From contig JAQPZY010001549.1 of the NCBI GenBank assembly GCA_029931535.1, positions 3,185,001 through 3,249,000 on the forward strand: a stretch of DNA of 64,000 nt, written 5' to 3'. The position numbers were made by a program, and so were the translations under genes. This DNA comes from Margaritifera margaritifera (lineage: Eukaryota; Mollusca; Bivalvia; Unionida; Margaritiferidae). Below, piece by piece: positions 23,690 to 33,658 of the stretch. Each line of letters opens with the position of its first letter. The first letter of the stretch is position 1. The notes below the pieces were generated by a model. The model was not told the DNA's origin, ran no database searches, and saw only the letters and a list, made by a program, of their open reading frames with translations.

Positions 23690-24416
23690 TTTGTTTTAAT
23701 GAACTTCACATTTACATGTTTTTTTCTTCAGGATGTAACCTCATGTGCAGATTTAGACTTTTACTCTGACTAAGACCTTTTATTATATACTTTAAAGTTA
23801 GATACTGAAATTTATCACACACTTCACATTTAAATGTTTTTTTTCTCCAGTATGTATCCTTGTATGTTTGCATGTAACTTCTTATTCTCACTCAAACCAA
23901 AAATTTTGTCACAAATTTCTCACTTAATGGGTTTTGTCCAGTATGCACTTTCATGTGCACTATGTAAGGCACTGAACATTTCATTTGGGGGGTGGGGGGG
24001 ATGGGGGATTTTCTTTCAAACTCATATTTTTTTGTTTCTTTTATGTCAATAAATAGTTGTGAACTAAAACCATCAATGTAATAGATTCTTTTTTCTATAA
24101 ATCAGAGCAAGAATAGTTTTTCAAACTATTCAAAGGTTGGATATTTTTTTCAAACAAATCCCAACCCCCCCCCCCCTCGAAAATTAATTGGTAGGTTCCT
24201 AAATAATTCATGACATACTTCACATTTAAATGGCTTTGCTCCAGTGTGTATTTTCATGTGCACCTTCAATTCACTCTGTTTAAACCTTTCATCACAAACT
24301 TAACACTCAAATGGATTTTCTCAAATATGTATCATCATCTGCACCATCTGAGGTTCACTGCTACTAAACATTTTATAAGTAACTTCACATTTATATGGCT
24401 TTTCTCCAGTATGTAT
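23690..24416 (-). pseudogene. Zinc-finger locus B, 3' segment
   Basis: Decayed C2H2 fingers on the minus strand. The best is HTGEKPYKCEVTYKMFSSSE near 24330-24410, matching finger 14 of locus A but with a cysteine lost to threonine. Further remnants lie at about 24205-24320, and lower ones at 23690-23960. The non-coding stretch 23884-24100 matches 7120-7340 of locus A. The solo LTR interrupts the segment at 24417. Confidence 0.82.
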
Positions 24417-25570
24417 TGTTACGGAATTATGTATCATTTTGTTTTTAAATAATGGTATAGTTTTATGATCTCTGCATAATAGTCTAACAACTGTCGTCTT
24501 GCAGAAAGTACATATATGGTATTTCAATGTGACTCAGAACATTGGTCTTGGGAAATATTGTTGGTTGTAGCATTAGTCATATCACGTGATTTAGCTTGTG
24601 AGGGTTGAACTTCTGACCTAGATTCTATGTTCAATTAAGAAGTCAATACTTTGTTGACTGGTAAAAACATCAGGGTACAGGTACTTTAGCGGTGTCACGC
24701 ATAACCTAGTTTTTTTTTGGTTTGGAGAAGGTTGTTTTCTAGAAGGATAAATTGTTTTTAAGTCGCAATACAGTTTAAATTGGTTCTCCTTATTCTGCTC
24801 TGTGCAGTCAGAAGCTATATAATAAGATGTATTGCTGTGTTTGGGATTCTTTCATAGTTTGTTCAGCCTGAGAGGTCATAAATGAGATTGGTTCATTTTG
24901 TGTGTGGATATTCTGCTTCAGTGATTTGTTGTTGTGGGCTTAACGCCATTTTTCAGCACATGAAAGGCTATACATGGCGGCCAGTATATTTGGTGGAGGA
25001 AGAACCTGGGAAAAACCCGGGAAGAACCACCGACCCACGGGAAGCTACTGGCAAGCTTTCTCACATACCCACGTTAGCCAAGCCTGAGACTCGAACCCAC
25101 ACAGACAGAGGTGAGATGTGCAAGTGATCTGTAAATGCGAGCACATTAGACCACTCGGCCACCCAGGGCCCTGCTTCAGTGATATTATTACTATTATACA
25201 GTACATTCTGGAATCAGCTCCATGGAATTATCGGAAACATTTCTAGAACTTGTGTGATATTCCATATTCACAAGGACTATTTGGAATTAATAACACTTGG
25301 ATATAACTGATTCTTGTTAGTACATCAGTACAGTGAAGGTTTCATTCGGAACCTACTTCATTCAGAATATTTGGATTAACTTTCGAATCAGTGAACTTTA
25401 GAACAATTTAGGACTTTTAAGGATATTCTATACTGTAAGTTAGTTTTAATTCTTTCACTTTGATTGTTTGTTGAAATATTTTAATATTTTAGGACATTAT
25501 ATATTCGTATTTTAAATCTTGAAAGCTTGTTTGAGTCTTTTCTTTTGTTACACTACCCCTAGTCGTAACA
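24417..25570 (+). mobile_element. Solo LTR inserted in zinc-finger locus B
   Basis: The insert begins TGTTACGG and ends CGTAACA. It is flanked by GTAT on both sides (24413-24416 and 25571-25574), a clean 4-bp target duplication. Removing it restores the finger sequence found at 7901-7920 in locus A. It shares its sequence with the minus-strand LTR at 19506-20483. It is 1,154 bp long only because a SINE sits inside it. Confidence 0.92.
24926..25170 (-). mobile_element. tRNA-derived SINE inside the solo LTR
   Basis: Read on the minus strand, the head is tRNA-like, with a box A-type TGGCCGAGTGGTCTAA and a box B-type GGTTCGAGTCTC. A conserved body follows, ending in AATGGCGTTAAGCCC and an (ACA)n tail. 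The 13-bp CTGCTTCAGTGAT is repeated exactly at 24913-24925 and 25171-25183 as the target duplication. The box A sequence suggests a serine or leucine tRNA ancestor. The central body resembles the invertebrate Meta-type SINE domain; that assignment is from memory. Confidence 0.88.
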
Positions 25571-25912
25571 GTATCCTCATGTGTACCTTCAGAGACTTTC
25601 TCTCTGTAAAGTTTTTATCACATACTTTGCACTTAAATGGTTTTTCTCCAGTATGTATCCTCATGTACTTCTTCAGATTTCCATTCAGATTAAACATCTT
25701 ACCACAAACTTCACATTTGTAGGTTTTTTCACCATTATGTATCAACATGTGCACCCTCAAACCTGCACATCCTAATAAACATAGCATCACACACTTCACA
25801 TTTTAATGTTTTTTCTCCAGTATGCATGCTCGAATCCAATTTCTGACTACCACTCGTACTAAACATTTAATTACAAACTTCACATTTAAATGGTTTTTCT
25901 CCTGTATGTATA
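25571..25912 (-). pseudogene. Zinc-finger locus B, middle segment
   Basis: Minus-strand fingers corresponding to fingers 10-13 of locus A. KTYKCEVCGKMFNLNGNLKK and FKCKVCDKNFTERKSLKVH are well kept at about 25580-25730. Two upstream fingers near 25760-25900 are frameshifted, and one carries a stop directly after CEVCN. The segment is bounded by the solo LTR on one side and the 688-bp insertion on the other. Confidence 0.85.
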
Positions 25913-26600
<688 letters not shown>

Positions 26601-26827
26601 GTATAGTCATGTGCTCCTTGAGATGTCCACTCCTCCTGAACATTTCATCCCAAACTTCACATTTAAATGGTTTCTCTCCAGTATGTATTGTCATATGCTT
26701 CTTCAAATGTGCAATCAAACTAAACATCTGATCACATACTTAACATTTAAATGGTTTTACTCCAGTACGTATCCTTATGATCATCTTCAGCTCTCCACTC
26801 GCACGAAACATTTCATCAGAATTTTCA
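26601..26827 (-). pseudogene. Zinc-finger locus B, segment between two insertions
   Basis: On the minus strand it reads ENSDEMFRASGELK, then RIRTGVKPFKC followed by a stop, then VCDQMFSLIAHLKKHMTIH and DEMFRRSGHLKEHMTIH. This matches fingers 6, 7 and 9 of locus A in order, including the same cysteine-to-serine loss (ENSDE) and the unusual RTGVKPFKC linker. Finger 8 is absent here. Confidence 0.85.
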
Positions 26828-28962
26828 GGGTCATTAGAAACACAGAAAGATGCTCAAAAACCGACGTACACATTTACATGTCTTATGTGTATATATCGGT
26901 GTACACAATGAAATTAGGATTTATAATTATTTTAACTAAAATAAAAAGCAAATTAAACTTTGATTTAAGCGATTTTGGTACAAATTACTTACTTTCTACC
27001 TATTTCTAGCACAATTCATATAATGATGTCACTCAGTCGTACTTGATTGGACAGGTATGATAAATGGTAAATCATTCAGAACATAAAATATAAGGTTGTA
27101 TATGCAAGAGTGAGATTATGAGTGAGATTTTGACAAGCTAGAATATGTATTTACATGTTTTCAGTGTATATATCATATACCTATGTGTTTTAAAGTAAAT
27201 ACAAACTTAAAATGCGGTGGATAGAATTGTACTCGCTTTGATCCCATTTCTTATTCAAACTAAGAAAACAATTCGCTCATCGTTGTCATTCAAAAAATGC
27301 TTTCCTGAGCCATCTTTGTCTATTTGTCTATCACAAGATCCAGCTTGTTACAATATCCCTCTAAATCTCACTCTTGCATATACTATCTTATATTTTAAGT
27401 TGGTAACTAATAATAATTAAATTAAATGCTATGATTTCTTTTTAATTGTCAAAAAATATATCATTCAAAGTTAAAGTACATATAATATAATGGCGGCAAA
27501 TACTTTTGGTATTTTTCTGTGCATGTATTATGATTCGCCGTTTATCATACCTGTCCAATCAAGTACGACTGAGTGACATCATTACATGAATTGGGGTTAC
27601 TAGAAACACTGAAATACACTGAAAAACCGAAATACACCAAAATACACACCTAAATATTCATGTATTTACATGTTCTCTCTGTATATATCGGTTTTCACAC
27701 ACAAATTATTATTTGTTTTTGTTTGAAGAGTAATATAAAGCAAAATAAAATATGATTTGAGCGATTTTGATACGACTTATTTACTTTTTCCTAGTTATAG
27801 CACTCGTCAATTGGTCATACTTTATTGGACAGGTTGATCGTTCCGGAACGGAGGTGGTATGATAAACGAATGATCATTCCGGAATGGAGGTAATCTCCGG
27901 AACGGACGGTGTAAGTCGGCTTAATTCATATTGTTTCAAGTCGCTTAATTAATGTTCTAATTTACTAATATTAAATTCTGCCAAATAATGAATAATACAT
28001 GTTTTTTACAAAAATGCTTTCCTGAGTTGTCTTTGTCTATTATCATATATCATGGCTTGTTACGATCACAATATTAATCTCACTCTTGCATATATACTAT
28101 CGTATACACTTTTGGTACTTTGTTACATTTCACTTTCACTTTGTGTATGTATTTCAATTCGCCGTTTATCATATATATGTCAAATCAAGTAAAGAATAAA
28201 TTATTCATATAAATTTAAATTATTTTGCTTTTTATTATTATTCAAACATGTGACTATTCCCCATTCACATATTTCCAAGAAGAAGACTTTCTTAACACCC
28301 TTACAATCAACTGTCATATCATCAAAAGCAGTATATATAAGTACATGTTTCACTATTGCCAAATATTTGGAAACCTTTTAAACAAAAATTAAATAAAATG
28401 TTATTTATTTGTCACAACTATATCATTAAAAGTTAAAGTAAATATATAATATAATGTTGGCAAATACTTTTGATACTTCGATACTTTTCACTTTCACTCT
28501 GTGTATGTATTACTACGATTTGCCATGTATCATGTCTGTCGAATCAAGTACGACCGAGTGACATCATTACATGAATTGTGCTATAAATAGGAAAAAGTAA
28601 ATAATTCGTATCAAAATAACATAAATCATATTTTATTTTGCTTTATATTACTCTTCAAACAAAAACAAATAATAATTTGTGTGTAAACCGATATATACAG
28701 AGAGAACATGTAAATACATGTGTATTTCGGTGTGTATTTCGGTTTTTCAGTGTTTCTAGTAACCGCATGAATTGTGCTAGAAATTATTAAAAAGTAAATA
28801 ATTTGTATAAAAATCATTTAAATCAAAGTTTATTTGATGAGAATTATTATTAAAAGAAATAAAAATCATGATTTTTATTGTTTACACTGATATATACACC
28901 GATAGCATGTTAATATTTGTGTATTTCAGTTTTTGAGCATATTTCAGTATTTCTAGTAACTT
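26828..28962. mobile_element. Outer hAT-like MITE in locus B, carrying a nested copy
   Basis: The ends are imperfect inverted repeats extending about 190 bases, starting GGGTCATTAGAAAC on the left and AAGTTACTAGAAAT on the complement of the right. GAATTTTCA (26819-26827) and GAATATTCA (28963-28971) are the target duplication with one mismatch. Locus A has the undisturbed site at 8536-8544. Without the nested copy the element is about 950 bp. Sub-terminal inverted segments (27014-27070 with 27535-27592, and 27085-27115 with 27362-27395) show long inverted arms. No transposase is present. Confidence 0.85.
27594..28765. mobile_element. Inner hAT-like MITE nested in the outer one
   Basis: This 1,172-bp element begins GGGTTACTAGAAACAC and ends GTGTTTCTAGTAACCG. 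Inverted arms of about 250 bp (27594-27870 with 28500-28765) carry shared words such as TACATGTTCTCTCTGTATAT. CATGAATTG is duplicated exactly at 27585-27593 and 28766-28774. Its ends are related to those of the outer element, so one family member jumped into another. Confidence 0.88.
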
Positions 28963-29690
28963 GAATATTCACACTGAAATAATTTTTATCTAGAATGTAT
29001 TGTCATGTGCGTCTTCAGCGGTCCACTCCTACTAAATATTTTATCACAAACTGCACATTTAAATGGTTTTTCTCCAGTATGTATCCTAATGTGCAGCTTG
29101 AGGTATTCACTGTCTCTGTAACTTTTACCACATACTTCACACTTAACTGGTTTTTCTCCAGAATGTATCCACATGTGTCGTTTCAGAGACCTCTTCGCAG
29201 TAAAGCTTTTATCACATACTTCGCACTTAAATGGTTTTTCTCCAGTATGTATCCTCATATGATTCTTCAGATTTGCATTCAGATTAAACATTTTACCACA
29301 AACTTCACATCTGTTGGTTTTTTCACCAGTATGTATCCTTATGTGCTTCTTCAGATTTCCATTCCGACCAAAAATTTTACCACAAACTTCACATCTGTAT
29401 GTTTTTTCACCAGTATGTATCAGCATGTGCATCCTCAAACGCCTACTCTGGCCAAACACTGCATAACACACTCCACATTTGAATGGTTTTTCTCCAGTAT
29501 GTGTGCTCGAATGCAATTTCAGACTTCCACTCGTACTAAACATTTCATTACAAACTTCACATTTAAATGCCATTTCTCCAGTATGTATCCTCATGTGTAC
29601 ATTGCAACATTTGATGACAAAACCTTTTATCACATACTTCACATTGAAATGGTTTTTCTCCAGTATCCTCGCGGTATCACTTTCGAAGCC
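28963..29690 (-). pseudogene. Zinc-finger locus B, 5' segment with seven intact fingers
   Basis: The open stretch 28986-29642 encodes seven complete C2H2 fingers, from CEVCNEMFSTSGSLKLH to CAVCDKIFSRSGPLKTH, with standard HTGEK linkers, and a partial frameshifted finger before them. It has no ATG-led N-terminus. It stops at HSR plus a stop codon, whereas locus A reads HSGEKLFKCENSDE. The remaining finger bases run on to 28963, and beyond the MITE they resume at 26827. The last finger matches finger 5 of locus A. It is the N-terminal side of the same broken gene. Confidence 0.88.
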
Positions 29691-30129
29691 CTTAAGAAGA
29701 AATCGCGGAATAATTCGTAAACAATGTAAGTTTTATTAAAAGTTCATTTGCACTTTTTGAATGATCGTTATAAAATTACTGAAAGCCATAGCTTCGAACT
29801 ATTTATGGCCGCTGACCTTTGTTTATTTATGCGTATCCGTATCCCTTACCTTTTTTATAACGTCATCTGTTTCGGAGCGGTTCATCACAGCACCACTCGC
29901 GGCCATCGTAGACATGATAAAAGACATGTATGGCGGCACAAACTGGCAACAATAGTGAACATAACAATTGTCATATTAATATGAATCAATATTTATCTTT
30001 CTTATTGTATTTCTATCTCTTCTGCTTAGTTTTATTAACAGAAAAGAAGTAACAAACGTTGATGGATATTTTTTTAAGCTGGTTCAAAAAGAAAATGTAA
30101 CTATTAACTTCAAAATTAGGCGAAAAACA
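29691..30129. other. No gene recognised
   Basis: Two overlapping plus-strand frames of 60-80 codons exist at 29748-29984, but they have no recognisable motif and no supporting context. The remainder is AT-rich. Confidence 0.55.
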
Positions 30130-30415
30130 CAGGTGAAAACTTTCTTAAAACATCTCTACACTCTGCCATAGTTTTCCTTGGCAGTTCTGATACGTGTGAT
30201 CTGTGTCCGTCATACAACAGAAGCAGAGGCTAGGATGGATCACGCCCTTTTGCATAGATGCTGAAATGTTCCTCGAGATATTTCCTGAATACTTCACGAT
30301 TGGACCATCCAGTCTCACTAACAGTGCCAGAAACAGCCGGAATGGATGTACCTAAAGCATTCCCGGCCGATAAAACAGTCACAAGTAGTATAGGGTGGCG
30401 ATTGAGCCTCAAAGA
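30130..30415 (-). pseudogene. pogo/Tigger-type DDE transposase fragment
   Basis: The minus strand reads LLVTVLSAGNALGTSIP, then GTVSETGWSNREVFRKYLEE, an in-frame TAG, then PLLLLYDGHRSHVSELPRK. The SAGN...IPP block and the LLLDGHxSH block (second catalytic aspartate) are characteristic of DDE_1 transposases of the pogo/Tigger group. About 30-40 residues normally found between the first two blocks are missing. The N-terminal DNA-binding domains and the third acidic residue are not visible. It would have cut and joined transposon DNA; only this stub remains. Confidence 0.8.
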
Positions 30416-30462
30416 TGACAGTATGGTCTCAAGGGGAAATTAACATAGAGATAGCACTTGGG

Positions 30463-30562
30463 CCTCAAAAGTGTTTATAGCCTCAAAAGTGTTCATAGCC
30501 TCAGAAAGGTTTATAGCCTCAAAAGTGTTATAGCCTCAAAAAGGTTTATAGCCTGAAAGTGT
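30463..30562. repeat. Minisatellite, about 20-bp period
   Basis: Five to six copies of AGCCTCAAAAGTGTTTAT with small indels. A partial version of the same word, GAGCCTCAAAGATG, appears just to the left at about 30403. Confidence 0.85.
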
Positions 30563-30626
30563 TTATGGGGTAGAAGTGTTGATGGGGGCAGAAGTATTTT
30601 AGACGGACAGAAGTGACACATACATC

Positions 30627-30680
30627 TAACAAAAAAACAAACAAACAAACAAACAGACACATAGACAAACATAGACAAGT
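30627..30680. repeat. (CAAA)n-type simple repeat
   Basis: An A-run followed by CAAACAAACAAACAAACAGA and related ACATAGACAAA words. Confidence 0.85.
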
Positions 30681-30717
30681 TATTGGCAATTTGATTTATT
30701 TTCTAAAAGATGTGGGT

Positions 30718-30733
30718 GGCCCTGAAAAGGGCC
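30718..30733 (-). terminator. Histone-type 3' stem-loop, minus strand
   Basis: On the minus strand the sequence is GGCCCTTTTCAGGGCC: a perfect 6-bp stem with loop TTTC. It is preceded by AACCAAC and followed by ACCCACATC. Both the stem-loop and the flanking A/C-rich 5' side and ACCCA 3' side match the signal that ends replication-dependent metazoan histone mRNAs, which are cut without polyadenylation. It lies 78 bases past the stop of the small minus-strand frame at 30812. Confidence 0.85.
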
Positions 30734-30811
30734 GTTGGTTTTTTTGGTTAACCAAGTTAACAGATATCACACCTCTTGGAGGGTCTTCTTCTCCTTAAGC
30801 TTCAACGTACT

Positions 30812-30973
30812 TCAGGTCCGTAGAGGAGCACCCGCTTCAGACACCCTTGTCTCTCTATATAGATCCTTCCGTTCCAAAGAGCTGTATCTGTCATCTTGGT
30901 GATAGCTCATGAAGCTTTCACGTACATCGGATAGTTTGGGTTGAAAAGCATACCCGATACGATCGATGATGAT
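30812..30973 (-). CDS. Small unrecognised reading frame ending before a histone-type stem-loop
   Basis: The frame is open from 30973 to a TGA at 30812-30814. It includes an ATG at 30910 that gives a 32-residue charged peptide starting MSYHQDDRYSSLERK. In another frame, an open stretch containing GMLFNPNYPMYVKAS ends in TGA overlapping that ATG, so the correct upstream frame is uncertain. An (AT)n tract at 31019-31098 lies where the 5' half of the gene would be. I do not recognise the product and it is not a core histone. The support is positional: the stop-to-stem-loop distance is typical of histone mRNAs, and the plus-strand neighbour has the same layout. Confidence 0.45.
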   Translation of the reverse strand: MIIDRIGYAFQPKLSDVRESFMSYHQDDRYSSLERKDLYRETRVSEAGAPLRT

Positions 30974-31015
30974 TCAACATCTTGTGAACAGGTGAAGCTA
31001 TGTGACAAAAGGGCT

Positions 31016-31018
<3 letters not shown>

Positions 31019-31098
<80 letters not shown>
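31019..31098. repeat. (AT)n microsatellite
   Basis: About 80 bases of AT repeat lie between the divergent promoter region and the small minus-strand frame. It may have expanded inside the 5' part of that gene. Confidence 0.98.
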
Positions 31099-31100
<2 letters not shown>

Positions 31101-31132
31101 TAAGAGCTGATCGAAACGGATCGAAATGAAAC

Positions 31133-31262
31133 ACCAATCCAAAGGCGCGTTACAACAGGTAGGGTCTCTCTTCCAATCAGAAGAGAGCAGGGGGGTCACG
31201 TGACATTCAGTATATAGGGTTCACAAGGTTCGTATTGTTTTATCTTTTGCGGCATTTTGAGT
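31133..31262 (+). promoter_or_regulatory. Apparent Pol II promoter between divergent genes
   Basis: In order, on the plus strand: CCAAT at 31134-31138, CCAAT at 31173-31177, TCACGTGAC with a CACGTG E-box at 31197-31202, and TATATAGG at 31211-31218. The ATG of the plus-strand gene follows at 31263. Box order and spacing are those of a compact TATA promoter. Paired CCAAT boxes between divergent genes are also usual in histone gene pairs. No transcription start is directly visible. Confidence 0.6.
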
Positions 31263-31850
31263 ATGGCTGATACAACGAAGACGATGGATTGGGGTGAGCC
31301 TGCGACAGAAAGTTCTTGTGTTCGGCGAATGCAGTCGTCAGCCTTCAACCAGAAGATTTTAATTTGGATTTTGTGGACTTTCTGTCGTCGCAAGAATTTT
31401 TGCCTGAAACAACCGCTGTTGTACCACCACCATCTTTACCCGTGGTAGACGATTTTAAAAAGAGACAGAAAGAAGAATTTGAAAAATTGTTTGCAACGTC
31501 AGAGAGAAGCAGAAGAAGCATTTCTTCAGCAAGAAGAGGAAAGAAGAAAGCAAGAAGAAGAAGAGAAAAGAAGAAAGCTAGAAGAGGAGATGTGTGAAGG
31601 ACAGAAGGAAGGAAGTAGTAACAATCTCACGGTGAGTCTGTTACAAGATATTTTAGCCGAGTTAAAGAATCTGAGAGACATGTATCAGATTTCTTTAACA
31701 CAACTCAAGAGAAAGAGACCCTCACTGGCTAAACATTCTAAGCCCATCACTACTACTGAGATGCTACCACCACCACCATCACCATTGACTACTACTACCA
31801 CTACCAAAGCAGCAGCAGCAGCAGGAGGAGTAGGACTTGGTCGTGGATAG
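31263..31850 (+). pseudogene. Unrecognised gene with coiled coil, ending in a histone-type stem-loop
   Basis: The frame starts at ATG 31263 (MADTTKTMDWGEPATESS), 45 bases after the TATA box, and ends at TAG just after GGVGLGRG. From about 31316 to 31480 the protein-like reading is one frame over, an acidic stretch containing FNLDFVDFLSSQEFLPE. It then returns to the original frame with a Glu/Lys/Arg-rich coiled coil (QQEEERRKQEEEEKRRKLEE), LLQDILAELKNLRDMYQ, a basic patch (LKRKRPSLAKHSKP), and Pro-, Thr- and Ala-rich runs. Two compensating frame changes mean either small indels in a dying gene or sequence error. The product of about 195 residues is not a histone and I do not recognise it. The acidic, coiled-coil and basic layout would suit a nuclear regulatory protein, but that is a guess. 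Confidence 0.5.
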
Positions 31851-31918
31851 GGATTGAGACAGTTAAGACTCATTATGTCCAGTCCATAAGTCTGTTTAAA
31901 AAAAACCCCACCCCAAAC

Positions 31919-31934
31919 GGTCCTTTTCAGGGCC
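31919..31934 (+). terminator. Histone-type 3' stem-loop, plus strand
   Basis: GGTCCTTTTCAGGGCC forms a 6-bp stem (one G-U pair) with a TTTC loop. It is flanked by CCCCAAAC on the 5' side and ACCCAGATC on the 3' side, matching the histone mRNA end signal. About 15 bases downstream, AGAAAAGAAAACA is purine-rich like the histone downstream element that pairs with U7 snRNA. It lies 68 bases after the stop of the gene ending at 31850. Confidence 0.87.
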
Positions 31935-32137
31935 ACCCAGATCTCTAGAAAAGAAAACAATGTCATTGCCAAATCAAGTAAAACTTTAAATCGCATCATT
32001 GGATTGTGTAAGAGTGCGTCCGTGCGTCCATACTCTAAAATAAAAACCAAAAGACACTTACTTTTTTCCATTTTGGTATATTCTCTTTTTAAAAAATCAC
32101 AATGAACATTTCATAACACATCACTCAAGTTAATAGT

Positions 32138-32452
32138 TCACTGTCTGTCTCTTTTCTTAAATTTCTTCACAGGTATCAAGGGTTCTTCTTCTTCTTTACT
32201 GCCGTCCAGTCATCTTACCTTTTTACATTTCTTGACGACGGGGATGAGTCCTTCTTCATCTTATGGCGCTGAAGCTCCCTCCCTCTCTTGTTTGTTCTCT
32301 TGTTTCTTAGGACACGCTGAAGACCAATGTCCTTTTTCTTGACAATGATAACACTGGTCTACAGCCAAAATGCTTCCGCAATAAATGTTGTCAAACTTTA
32401 TTAATTCTGGGTCGCAGAGAACGAAAATGATGCTTAAAATTGTTGATTGGCT
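32138..32452 (-). pseudogene. CCHC zinc-knuckle protein remnant
   Basis: The minus-strand frame enters after a TAG at 32455, which also fits a 3' splice site. It reads VLCDPELIKFDNIYCGSILA, then CYHCQEKGHWSSAC, a perfect C-x2-C-x4-H-x4-C knuckle, then a charged tail. A TAA at 32261-32263 and a later TGA interrupt it, but the same frame continues with two similar basic blocks, LIPVVKKCKK and LIPVKKFKK, to a final TGA at 32138-32140. Zinc knuckles bind single-stranded nucleic acid. I cannot place the family; it does not resemble the Gag knuckles of the Gmr1-like elements here beyond the ligands. It lies tail-to-tail with the stem-loop gene. Confidence 0.6.
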
Positions 32453-32860
32453 CTAGTTTAAAGATATTATACTGGGTCAGTATATACGACCCTTGACTTG
32501 GGAATGGCGGAGGATAAGTGAGTTGTAAAGGGAAGGGATCTCAATTTAAACCAGAAATGACTAAAATACATCTTTGACTGGATCTATGAATAAATCTATG
32601 ACTGGGTTTGGACAGTACTTGCTTTTTAGGCAAAACAATGAATGATGCAATCTGAAGCTGGTATTGCGTCCTACATGATATAAATTGCATGATGTTATTC
32701 CTAGAAGTCATGGATGATGCAATCATAACTAAGTTTACATCACTCTGCTGAAGAAATTGCCCTATATCAGCTCTACAAATCATACAGTGTCGTGCTCTCT
32801 TATTTGTCAGTGTTTAATTTTGCAAAGGGACACATTTCTGTTTAGCCAAAGTGAGCAGAT

Positions 32861-33640
32861 ATGCCTCGTACTTGTGTGAACAATGCAGATAACTTCTGCT
32901 ATGTTTGTGGTGAAGTGACTTTTGCATCACAAAAGCGCAGTATAGCTACTATGGTTAAGAAAGCCTATCACCTTTATTGTGGCTGCAAAATTGGAGATCA
33001 GGACAAGATGTGGGCCCCACACATATGCTGCAACGCTTGTGCAACAAATCTTCGCCAGTGGTTGAACAGGAAAAGGAAATCTATGCCTTTTGCAGTGCCA
33101 ATGATTTGGAGAGAGCCAACATATCATATCAGCAATTGTTACTTCTGCATGGTGCCTCCAGTTGGAAAAGGTGTGTCAAAGAAGAAAAAGTGGACTGTGC
33201 ATTATCCAAACATTCCATCAGCTATACGCCCAGTACCCCACAGAGAAGGACTGCCGGTTTCTGATGCACCAGAATCATTCTCACTTGAGTCAAACGAGGA
33301 AGAGGAAGAGGATGAAATTTCTAGTCCTGAACCATCAATGTCACATGACCCATATCTTCTCCCATTCTCCTCCTCTGAACCACACCTCATAACACAAGGT
33401 GAACTGAATGACCTTGTCAGGGATTTGGAACTACCCAAGAGTAAGGCATAGCTCCAGACTACAGCAATGGAATCTCCTGGCAGGTGATGCTAGGTTTTCC
33501 ATGTTTCGTGACCGTCAAAAGGATCTTGTCTCATTCTTCTCCATGGAAGGTGATCTTGTTGCCTGCAACAACATCGATGGTGTGATGGCAGCCCTCAACA
33601 TCGTTCATGATCCAGATGAGTGGAGACTGTTCATTGATTG
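32861..33640 (+). pseudogene. Uncharacterised invertebrate Cys-rich protein family, frameshifted and truncated
   Basis: The frame starts at ATG 32861 with MPRTCVNNADNFCYVCGEVT and continues through CCNACATNLRQWLN, MPFAVPMIWREP and NCYFCM. The paired cysteines suggest zinc binding. A Glu/Ser-rich stretch follows. At about 33446-33452 a short deletion ends the first frame just after LELPKSKA; the reading resumes one frame over with SRLQQWNLLAGDARFSMF and runs to DPDEWRLFID near 33640. From memory this matches a large family of unnamed proteins in hydrozoans, arthropods and other invertebrates, usually several hundred residues longer. After 33640 the sequence changes to unrelated DNA. The family may travel with a mobile element, but no ends are visible here. 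Confidence 0.7.
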
Positions 33641-33658
33641 GAAGGTGTGGTTTCAGGT

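Noticed and set aside
25086..25170. tRNA gene on the minus strand
   Set aside because: Box A and box B are present, but the sequence continues into a SINE body and tail and is bounded by a 13-bp target duplication.
30907..31199. Ile-Tyr repeat proteins on both strands
   Set aside because: Translations of the (AT)n tract. Only the short part below 31000 was considered for the stem-loop gene.
31685..32071. 128-codon minus-strand frame
   Set aside because: It runs antisense through the coiled-coil/Thr-rich gene and its stem-loop, and much of it comes from triplet-like runs.
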